From: Sycobia sp. Sy_11
Taxonomy: Eukaryota > Arthropoda > Insecta > Hymenoptera > Epichrysomallidae
Assembly: GCA_018907035.1 (NCBI GenBank)
Contig: JACCIC010000004.1
Coordinates: forward strand, 2,719,501 to 2,783,500
Direction of reading: 5' to 3'
Length of the DNA stretch: 64,000 nucleotides
Under the pieces are notes generated by a model, which saw only the letters and a list, made by a program, of their open reading frames with translations, was not told the DNA's origin and searched no databases. Of the stretch, positions 37,401 through 49,700 are shown piece by piece; position 1 is the first letter of the stretch, and each line of letters starts with the position of its first letter. The position numbers and the translations under genes are program-made.

Positions 37401-38055
37401 CCAAAAGTTGAAGTAAGTTGATCGAAATTGTGTCTTGATAAGCCACATTGAAAGTCGTAAAAAATCATCGCACGAAAATTTTTACAAGTTAGTTTCATTT
37501 TTTCACTGAGTCAAAATTTTCAAGTTGCTGTAAAGAACATAAGTTATACTTAAATGACAAAACGTTCTGAAGAAGGTTATCGTTAAAAATATCAAATTTT
37601 CAATTTGACACATCAGATACCGCCTGCAAACTTGGTACTCCAAGACCCAAAATATAAATAGCAACCGTCGTATCTATACAGTATTATCTCTATAACTTTT
37701 GGGTTCTGTTTTAAAGTTACATTCTAAATATTTTTAAAATATAAAAAGCAATTAAATCTTACCCATATTCCAGGTACAAAATCGCCTCTTGTATAGTATT
37801 CTGTACTTGCTGAAGCACGATCAACACTAGTACCCATTCCATATCCATTGTTTTCACAAATAAATATACAAGGTACATTCCACAATTTCGACATATTATA
37901 TACTTCAAACAATTGTCCTTGGTTAGCGGCGCCATCGCCATATAAAGCAAGACATACACCACCAGTATTTTGATATTTATGAGCAAAAGCAATTCCAGCA
38001 CCTAGAGGCACCTAAAATAAATATATATCACATTCGAATTAATAAAATATACAAT

Positions 38056-38104
<49 letters not shown>

Positions 38105-40713
38105 ACTGTTATTTAAAGTTGCTCTATTTATGCTTCCAAATACCGACACTAATCAGAGACAGAGGTCTATGATGTGCTGGTAAACAAAGCACATGTAAAT
38201 TATTACAGCGTTGCTGACGTCAATCAGCCGAGACCGGAATTGGAACTCAGACCACCAAGTTACTAGACCGTCGCTCTAGCGAGCGAGCCATCATAGGCCT
38301 CTAATAATATATATTTAATTAATATTATCAATTCTTTTCCAATAACTTGTAACAATATAAAAAAACAAGCTAAACATATTATCTATTGAATAAAAACCAT
38401 TTGATATAATCGATAATAATGAGTCGATTCAGTCTGCATAGATTTTTTTATTAATAACACATTGAGTGTACAAGTAAGTTTCCAGTGTTTGTCAAAAGTT
38501 GGCGTTACCACTGTAGACTGGACAGAAATGTTAGACCTCATGTGTTATATTTATAGGTTGTGTATCTGCTTTTGCAAACAACTTTACAGCATTAGATTGA
38601 GAATTGCTTTCGGTGTCGTTTACTTTATCAAGAAAACTATTAGTGAATCGACGTATCGCGAATGGTTCAAAGGTTCAAAAGTAGTGATTTTAAAGTTCAA
38701 GACAAGGATCGCTCCGGAAAGCCGAGAAAATAAACGCTCTTCTGGATGAGACTCCGTGTCAGATTCAAGAAGAACTGGCTACATCATTGAACGTCACATA
38801 ACAAGCCGTTTTCCTACAACTAAAAGCATTGAGATTCATTCAAAAGGTTTGAAACTGCATGAAATGTTGATACAACGGTATGAAAATAAATGAACTTAAA
38901 AAATGGATTTATTATGATAACCCTAAATGCAGAAAATGGTATAGAAAATTCGCCCAATCGATGCCGATACGAAATATTAACATAAATAAGATCATGCTCT
39001 ACATATGGTGGAATCAAAAGAGTGTCATTTACTAAGAATTGCGCCTGAGTAGTTAAAACATCAAAGGATCATTGTATCGAACCCAATTTATTCGTTTGAA
39101 GCGAGTATTACAGTAAAAATGGTTAGAATATGAGACCAGGCATGAGTAGGTAATTTTTAATCATGATAATGCTCAGCCAAATTCCAAGACTATTTGGAGA
39201 ATAGTGGGCCGGAAAAGTGAGCTACCACTTGTTTCGAATGCTTTCGAATGCAGAACACTGTTACGGGAATAAGCTTCAGTTAAGTAGAGAAATTAAAAAA
39301 TTGTTCGATACGTTCTTGGGCTCGATCAACGAGATTTTTTTTTGATGATGGGAAAAAGATAGAGCTTGTAATGGATGCTACATTGAATAAAAGATATGTA
39401 ACCATGTTTTCATAATAAAACCTCACATTTTGGAGAAAAACGCTAGAAACTTACTTTTAAATCCAATCACAATACAATTTATAATAATGAAATATGGAAA
39501 AGATTCTAATTGATGAATAATTTAAAATAATATTATTTATAGAGAGTTGGAAAAGAATCGAACGTATTTACATAAATTTCTTTAATATAAATTAGATGAA
39601 AAACCAATAAAGTAACGACTGTCGCCAAACTCCAGACTCCTGAAAAACTTCCGTTACGAGATGTAATATATACTACTATTTCTGTTTAATCCTGTTGAAA
39701 TTGAAAACAAAGTTTATTACCACATGATAAACAAAACAGTCTCTGAATCAGGCAATCTATCTCCAGGACTTTTTGTCTTATGAATTTCGCGGTTATGTAC
39801 AAAGCGCTGCAGAGCTCGTATCTGGCAATACTATACATCATTTGAAAGGTCTTGACATAACGTACAAAAGGACGCTATGAATGATTAGTTTGGATATTGC
39901 GTTCAAAAGTTATAGACGTGTAAATATGGAATTCACTAATGCCGACATTCGCGCTGTTTTAAAGTTTTCCTTCGTCCAAGGCAAATCCGCTAGCGAAACG
40001 TTCCGTGAGATTAATGATGATTTGGAGGATAGCACGCTATCACTTCGAACCGCAGAGGAATGGTTTCGACGATTCACATACGAAAATATCAAGTGAAAAC
40101 GGTCGTGGTCCAAGGCCAGTGGATCGTCCTAAACAGTGACCAAGGCGGGATTGACGGCTGGGAACGTTTTGCTGTGTGTTTGGTGAGATTGGAAGGGAAT
40201 CATCCACTATGAGCTGCTCCCATATGGCCAAACGCTTAATTCTACCATCTACTTTGAACAACTGGACCGCTTGAAGGCTGTCGAACAGAAGCGTCCACAA
40301 TTGGCCAACAGGAAGGGTGTAGTGTTCCACCAGGACAACGCCAGACAACACACTTCGTTGATGACTCGTCAGAAGCTACGGGAGTTCGGATGGGAGGTTT
40401 TATCGCATCCACCATACAGCCCGGACATTGGACCAAGTGATTCCAACCTGTACCTGTCCATGTCGAACGCCCTTGGTGGTGTAAAGTTGGACTCAAAAGA
40501 GGCTTGTGATAAGTGGCTGTCCGAGTTCTTCGCAAATAAGGAGAAGGGTTTCTACTAGAGGGATATTATGAAGTTGCCGTCTAGATGGAAACAGATTATC
40601 GAACAAAACGGCGCATATTTGAAGTAAATCCGACCACTGTAACACTTTTTATAAAGCATTGAATGAAGAGCAAAAAAGCGGAAGGAGATATTTGACAACT
40701 TAATAATAGATAA

Positions 40714-40757
<44 letters not shown>

Positions 40758-43700
40758 GAAAAAAGGAACTCGTATGGTCTGGAAAAAAGTATTCAAGTTG
40801 GACGAATTGGACTATGCGCTGTCCGTCCATTGTATCTCTCGACCCTTCTTGTTTTCCAAATTGAAGAAGTCATTGCCGTCATGGAAGTATTCTTCGCGGA
40901 ACACGGCAAAGAGTATTTTTCGAACTGGTTGAAGAAATTCGAGCATAGCTCAGTCAGTTATATCGAACTGAAAGAAGATTATAAGAAAAATAATTCGTCA
41001 CTGTGTCTAGATTTTCTTTCTTTTGTAAACAAAGTACTTATCAGACTACCTTCGTATTTTATTCTAAGTTGTTGATTGAGAAGAAAATTTAAATAATTAT
41101 TTTCGTCATTCTTAATCATACTACTTTAATTAATTTTGATTGCTTTGAATTTATCTGACTTGTTAGAATCTTTCCATGAGAAGCTAATAATAATTTAAAT
41201 CTTCATTTTTCTACATGTACTCCCCCCCACAATCAATTTCGTGTACCTGTTTATGTAAAAGCTACAAGACTTTGGTGTTTTATTAAATTCTCTTAAGGCG
41301 TATCTAGTTCACATCGTATATATATGCGCTTCATTTCATCCATCGACATAATGCCTCTTTTAATCTATTCGCTTAAGTTAATTTTGCTGGTCATTCAACC
41401 TGGTATTTATTTAAAAGAATTATTACTTATGCATTAAGGTGTATTTGATTTTTATTGTCATCAATTGATAATAGTTTTATCTCGAAATGAAGTGTCAAAG
41501 CTCGAGTTCGAAAAAGTCGTTATATTGTGAAACCAAAAACAAGGTACGTGATTTTTTCAGAAAGATTTGATTAAACTTGCAAATAGATCCAAAAAATTTA
41601 TTGATATCCAAGGTAACTGTGCAGAAAAATTGTTTAAAAGTAAAATAGTAAGTCAAGTTATTTTATAGCCTAAAACTAGTGTTTTTTCCCAACATAGGAA
41701 AACTTATTTTTTAAATACCACTCGTATATAAATATATTTATAGCCCGGAAAAGTCAACTGCAGAATGAAGAATTGAAAGAAATAATAGAAGACTTTCAGT
41801 ATCTACGCAGAAAGGGGACTACTACCTCGTGAGCAATCGAATGCTATATTACTACTTCCGGAGGTCAAGGAAAAAGAACCACAAAAAGGCTGCTTAACAT
41901 GCTTTCAATAGATAAATTGTAAAGTATTGACTTTAATTATACACAAAGAAACTCAACACTTTTGGTTTATTTAAATATATATTTTGTAGACTGTATTATA
42001 ACGATGTATTACAAGTATACGTGTGTAATTATAGATGTACGTGCGACTTTGTTGAATTTACGGTTAGAGACATTCCTCATATTCTTACATGATCTTAAGT
42101 AGCTGAAAAAAGTATACAGGTTGTGATAATAGGCAAGCGATGCATGTACAATTTTAAGTATTTTTTTTCTCTATATCTCGGCTTTGTAAATTTATTAGCG
42201 TTAATGTCAGTTTTGTTGTTGTTTTGTATTTTTCACCATTATTGAAAAAGGAGTTTGAGTATTTCATTTTTTGTTTTGTCATGCAATTCATTTAAGGATT
42301 ATTAAAGATCTCTGCATCCTAATTCTTATTCTTACAATTTGAATATAAATAGAACTGTAAAATTCGAAGATCAACAAGGGAAAGATAAATCAAAATCTCG
42401 CATGATTTAATGTTTGACTTTATTTTAATGACAATCTCGCATGATTTTGTTTCTCTTTATCTGTTAAGCAGGATAAAAATATATGCACATCAATTTTATA
42501 ATCTCTCGGCCACAAGTTAACCTTTCCGTTAAATTACAATAAATGATTTGCGACAAAAATTTAAAAATTGCATGGATCCTTTTGATCCACCTTGATCAAA
42601 AATACAAGAAAATATTCGGCGAATAATTGAAAATGTATGTTGTTTAACAAACACGTCGTTCAATAAATCCCGAGACTAGCACAGAGATGGTAGTGCTAGT
42701 AATACCAAACTGGCCACGTTTCCCTAGAGTACAAACCTTTACATGAAACGCATAAAAATTTCACGTGGATCGGATCACAAACAGCAGAGTTATCAAGGCT
42801 AGAGTAAAGTCACTTTGTAATTTGTTTGAAAAGTGGAAAGAAGCGTTTAGACTTTTTTATGTCCATAAACGTAAATATTTAATTACTAATAGTTAAATAA
42901 CATTATTTCTATATTTTTTATTTGATATAAAACAAAGTTCAATCTCTATATTCACGTGTAGGCATCTGATCAATACAAAAACTTGCTTTTTAACATTATT
43001 TTATAAAAGGTTATAGTATTAGTTAGCGAGAAACTGTAACAATAAATAAATAGTTGTATTAGATTAATAATGAGCTATATATATGAAATTAAGAAACATA
43101 TGATGATCGTTTTGATTTTCAATTTCTCTGTACCAATAAATATAAATATAATACGAGAGTTGTTGTTTAGATTTGTAGCCTTAGAAACTACGTATTTTAG
43201 TCACGAGCTGAGACTTCAATCCAAGCTTCGAGATTTTTAGCCATAGTTTTTACCAACAATTTATGCTGGTTACAATATTGTGATGATTCATCCGCTTAAA
43301 AAATGAACTTAAGACGTAAATATTTTAAAACAATAATTTTTTGTAAAATTTAATATGGATTGTCAAAACAACATATTCTAATTTGTTTTAAAAAAAACTT
43401 ACATAAAGAATTCAATCTGGTTCAATGTTTCCTTAAGAATGAATTCCATGACAGTTGCTCAACATTAGCTATTATACCAGAAATAATCAACCCCATGGAT
43501 ACCATAAAAAACCATTTTATGTATCATTCCAACTTACAAATGAATCTACGTCAGAATATTAACCAAATTAATCAAAGTAAAGTATTGAAAAATATTAGGC
43601 ATGCATTTTTTAGTGGTCTTTGTTCATTTTTAAGGATATGTGATGAATGATAGAAGATAATGTAATTCTTCTATCATAAGAATGATATAATGTATTTTTA

Positions 43701-46700
43701 CTATACGAATATCATAAAAATAAATATGAAAAATTCAATCGAATTATTCAATTTATGTTAATAAAAAAATTTTATTTTGAAACCTATTACATATATACCA
43801 TATTAATAATATTGATTTATTTAATCTTTTAATGTTATTAAAATGATGCTTATAGTCATTTTATTCGCTAATTCGCATAAGTTGTATTCATATATTCAAT
43901 CAATTATAGCCTAGAAGGTCGATTTCAAAAAATCCCAGACATTTTAAACAGGAGTTCAACCAGTGGTGCCACCTGTTTATGCTTTTACCCGTTCAAAAAA
44001 GACATTTTCTATTTATATTCGGTCAAAATTTCACGACATTTAGATAAATAGAAGCGAAGTTATTGCGGCGCAAGTGACAGAATGTTTTGTTTGTTGGTCA
44101 GAAAATGAGCATTGTGCAAAGAGCTCTAACATCAAGTTTTGTTTTAAACTCGGCAAAACTTTCATCGAAATACATTAAATGATGTAACAAGTTTATGGTA
44201 GTGATTTTTTTCTCTGATACAACAATTAATTAGTGGTTTCGGCTTCTCAAAACAGCTGGAAAGACCTTAATGACGACAAACATTCGGTTGGCCAAGGGAA
44301 ACAGCAAAAGAAAGTAACATCGAGAAAATCCATCAATTCATCGAATGTGAACCGAAATCGTCGGTGCGTTACATGAAAGTGAAATTAAATTTGTCAGCAG
44401 TATCGATTCAGCGCATTTGGACATTCGTCGATTCAAGTATTTGGGCCTCCGAAAGGATTATTCGTGCTTTGTTCCACACAAATTGACTAAGACCCAAAAA
44501 ACGCTTCGAATTCAACATTCTAAAGACATCATTAAAAAAGCCAAAAGGGACGAAAACTATTTTTATTCTATCTTACCTGGTGACGAGACATGGTATTGTA
44601 ATATGATTTCGAAACCAAACGTCAGCGTGCAGAATAGAAAGCCCACGATTAGCCAAAACGGAAAAAGTCGCGCGTAGAAAAAAAAATCGAAAATCAAAAT
44701 AACGTTCATCGCTTTCTACGATTCCGAGAGCATTATTCACTAAGAAGTCTCTATCTGGCAAAACGGTTAATACTATGTATTATTATGGTGTTATGAAGCG
44801 TTTGCTTGTCCGTATTTGTCGTGTTCAGCCAGAATATCATAAAAGTAGAAACTGGTGATGGCGTTTGTTGCATGATCATGCGCCGTCCCATAAATCAACA
44901 TTGGTGATTGATTTTTTTATCAAAAACGGCATTCTGATGGTCAATTACTCACTGCATTCATATGATATGGTATCTTATAACTTTTACTTGTTCGGTAAAT
45001 TTCCTCTGTCGATGAAAGAAAAGCGTTACAGGGACGTCGAAGACATCTGAAAAGCAACAACTGCCATTTTGAAGATTATTCCGGTTAACGAAATGAAAAA
45101 GTTATTTGGCATGCTGTTCATGCACGCTAAGCTTTGTATTGATTCGAAAACTAACTATTTTAAAGCAAATAAATGAATTTTGCAAAAAAAAAAAATTAGT
45201 TTTGAGTTTTTTTGAAAAATGTGGGAACTTTTGAAATAGATATTGTATATTACTTAATCCTCCACCAGGGGTTGACACCTTGTCGCTTGCCTCTTGTAGG
45301 CCAGTGTGGAGGCTCGTCTGGGGATCTGAGCGGCTGACCTGGCAATGGTCTGGGAGAGTGCGGCCCTGCCCTAGGACAGGCTGGGTGGCGAAAAGGTGCT
45401 GATGCAGGAAACTGACTCTCGGGCGCCAGAGTAACCACTCCGGCGGGATCCTTGAATAAGGAACCCGCGTAGGTCTCTCTCGTACCTGGAGCTGGACCTG
45501 GGGACTCTCGAGAACAGCCAGGCGAACACCCCAGAGGCCAAGGTCAACCCCCCATTACGTTCGGAAGGATGCGTAATGGGTATTACATCCAACTATAAAA
45601 TTATAGCGGTGGCCTCGGCGGAGGTAGTAGGGATGGGGCGAATTGTAGTCGCTTCTGCCTACCTACCGTATGATAATAAAGACAACCCCACTGGGGAGGT
45701 TCGGAGACTAGTGGAATACTGTAGAATCAACAGCCTTCCAATAGTCCTTGGATGTGATGCAAACTCGCACCATAGGGTGTGGGGTAGTACTAAGACGAAC
45801 CCAAGAGGTGTTAAATTACTGGAGTATCTTTCGGGTACAGACCTTGAGATACTCAATGTGGGCGACACTCCAACGTTCGGAAACCGGTAAGGGAGCAGGA
45901 AAGAGATATAACTATCTGCTCAACTGGGATAGCTAATAAGATCTACGGATGGAGAGTGGAGGAGGTGGAGACACTGTCGCACCACTCTCTGATAACATAC
46001 TCACTGGGGACACTGAATGAGGAGGAACCAACCTGGCTGCACGATCCTAAGCGCACAGACTGGCAGGGCTACAGAAGGTCCGTCGAAACTGCTTTTAAGG
46101 ACTTAACTGTAGAGATCAGGGACAAGCGAACGCTTGAGAACGTCGCGAAGTCCTTTAATGACGCCATCAAACACACCTTTGAGGAGAATTGTCGCCCCAA
46201 ACGGACGAGACCCAGGGGCGAGGTTCGATGGTGGAATAAGAAACTGGACTACCTGAAAGAGACTATTATGGTCCTCCGGAAGATAGACAGGAGAAAAGAT
46301 AGTGATTCTGATTCGACTGCATACAGAGCGTCCAGGGACAACTACGGAGATGCAATAAGGTCAGCCAGAGAGACAAGCTCGAGAAATACTGTGAAAGCAT
46401 ATGTGAGGGTAAGAAAGCGGCTAGGCTGAATAGAATCCTGTCAAAGGACCCTGGCACGGTCCTGGGCACGCTGAAGAGGCCCGATGGCAGTTATGCACTA
46501 TCGGATGAGGAAACTATGGAATACCTTATCCAAGTCCACTTCCCTAACTTCAGTAGAAATACTGAACAAGATGACGATACAGTCACAGAAAATGGCCACT
46601 GGACGGGTTACGCTAAACTGGGAGCTCACCGAATGATAGAAACCAGATTGTTACACCGGACAGGGTCACATGGACCGTAGGGTCATTTGGCGCATTTAAA

Positions 46701-49700
46701 TCACCGGGACTGGATGGAGTCTACCCGGCCTCCCTACAAAGAGCCGGGGACTGTATTGTGGGCCCGATGACAAGAATGGCGAGGACAAGCATCACTCTGA
46801 GTCATATGCCAGCAAGATTGCTAAGGACCAGGGTGGTATTTATACCTAAAGCAGGCAAAGGTAGTTACACATCCCCGAAGGATTTTAGACCCATCAGCCT
46901 GACATCTTTTATTCTCAAGACTATCGAAAGGATGATCGATAGATTCATCAGAGACGACGTCTTGAGAAGAAATCAACTCCATAAGGAGCAACATGCATAC
47001 TGCACCGGAAGATCCACGGAGACGGCTCTATATAGAACCGTATCTGTGATGCGATCTCAGGTGGAGGCTAAAGGGTTTGCCGTAGGTATCCTTATGGACA
47101 TCGAAGGAGCCTTTAATCACACGTCACGAAAGGTTATCAAGAAGGCCTTAAATAGGCATGATATCCCTCCGTGCATCACAGAATAGATTGACCATATGTT
47201 GGGAAATCGCATCCTGGAAGCAAGCAAAGGGAGCACGACCCTACGAGGAGGAATAGAGTCAGGGTGCCCACAGGGGAGCATCCTGTCCCCGCTCCTATGG
47301 TGCCTCGTGATGGATGAGCTCCTAAATAAGCTGAACAGCATCGGTTGTCTGGCGGTTGGTTATGCTGACGACATAATGCTAATTGCCCGAGGGCCCCTTT
47401 TGGATCTCCTTATGGGAGTACTACAGGGTGCCCTTGAAGTGGTCGACAGATGGTGCAGACGAACCGGTCTGTCGGTTAACCCAGGGAAGACTGAGGTCAT
47501 AGTATGCACCAGGAGATATAAATGGAATAGGAGTTGTGGCTTGACTCGTGGAGGGCATTCACTGACCTTTAAGAAGTAAGTGAAATGCCTAGGTGTGACC
47601 ATTGGTAGCAAACTATTATGAAATAAACACCTAGAGTATATACCTGGCAAATTGACGGCCTGTCTGTGGCAGGTTAGGAGAGCCATAGGCAGGACGTGGG
47701 GCCTCAAGCCAGGTATCATGAAATGGATATACAAGGTTGTCCTGAATCCCAGACTAACCTACGGGGCCCTGGTCTGGTGGGAAAGGACGGCTTTGGTGAC
47801 TGCCAAAAACTCACTCGAAAGACTGAGAAGCATGGTGGTGAGGAGCATCTCCGGAGCGATTAGATCTACATCTACTGCTGCGCTGGGCATGCTCCTCGAA
47901 ATAGAGCCATTTAAACTGACTCTGGCGGGAGCGGCTGCAAAAACCCTCCACAGAGTCAAAAGATCGCTCAAAGAGGTGAGCAGAGACGGTCCATTACGGC
48001 TCCCCCGGAGACTGGACGAAAAGTTGACTTTGCGAATGAGCCTCGACGCCACGACAGGAGATTCCTCTTTGACAAAAAATATAGGGTCAGTATCCCGTCC
48101 AGAAAGGAATGGGAGAATGGGCTGGTAAGCATCCCTAACATTAAAGAGCTGTGGTATACAGATGGCTCTAAATGTGAAAGGGGTGCAGGTGCAGGAGTGT
48201 ACCAAAGAAGTAACGGAAAGGGCACAAGTTTCCCTTTGGGGAAGTACCCTACCGTTTTTCAAGCTGAGCTAGTGGCAATTCTGCGGGGAGCTGAGATGGC
48301 TGCGGAAGCGGCCCTGGGCACCCACATTTGCCTCTGTTCAGACAGTAAAGGCGGACTACAAGCTTTAAGCAGTTACACAACTAGATCTAATGTGGTAAGG
48401 GACTGTTATGAGGCCCTCAATAGACTGGCGAATAAGGCAATAGTCACGCTACTATGGGTACCGGACCATTATGGAATTAAAGGGAACATGGTGGCGGATG
48501 ACCTTGCCAAAATAAGAGCTAGAACTCCCTATAGCCGCCTTGAGCCGGCTGTAGGACTCTGCAACACCCTCATCAAGGGGGAGATAGAGAGGTGGATAAC
48601 GGAAGAAAACAGCCGACTATGGAAGACAAATGGAGAGTGCAGGCAGGATAAAGCCTTCACCTCCACAAGTAACATAAAAGACTGGACCAGGGTAATCCTT
48701 GGCCTCAGCAGAAGAAGGGCAAAATTGCTCATTGAGATCCTCACAGGTCACGGCAAGATTAACGCCCACATGTGCAGAACGCTTTTGCTGCACAGAGGAT
48801 GAAACCCCCGAACATCTTCTGTGCCACTATCCAAATATATCTGAGAAAAGGCGGCGACATTTGGGGGCTGCCTACTTGGAGATTGAGGACATTGAATCCA
48901 GTATGACGACCAGAATAATTTCATTCTGGGACGCCTGCCGTTTATAGCGGCTGCTGGTCAAGGGAGGGACGCGAAGGGTTTACCCATGCGTCCGGAGGCC
49001 GGGAAGGCCCAACTCCTTAAAATAAAATAAAATAAATAAATAAATAAATAAATATTACTTAATTTTATTAACCCTAAATATTGTAAATGTAATCATTTAC
49101 CTGAAATTACCTAAAATATAATATTATATTACTTATACATTGCTTAATTCTATTCATAGTAAAAATTGTAAGTGTAATCATTTATCTGAAATTACCTAAA
49201 AGATAATGTTATATTATTGTATCAGATGAATAAGTATAATGTAAAAAACATTATAATATAATAATCAATTTTTAAATCATTTATGGCTGAATAGAATATA
49301 TCTATCTTTTAATAAAAAATAATAAGATTATAAAAACTAATTAAGTAGGTATTTTTTAAAATACTATTATGGAAAATAAATACATTTATTTAAATTATGT
49401 AACTTATATGATTATACATTTTAATTTTAACAATAAATTAAAAATATAAGTTCATCTTTAATAAAAGAAACAGAATTTCATGCTGAAGAAAGTAAAACTT
49501 CCTTTTTAAATAATAAATTTTACTTTTAAAAGTTTATATTAAATAAATGATCTCATTACATACTTGAGCTCCCACAATACCATTTCCTCCATAAAAATTT
49601 TTAGCATACATATGCATAGATCCACCTTTTCCGCGTGCATTTCCACTTTGACGGCCAGTCAGTTCTGCAAGAACACCCACAGGTGATACCCCCATAAGGT

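Noticed and set aside
43360..43650. 96-residue open frame as a gene
   Set aside because: AT-rich composition, no motif and no promoter or splice support.
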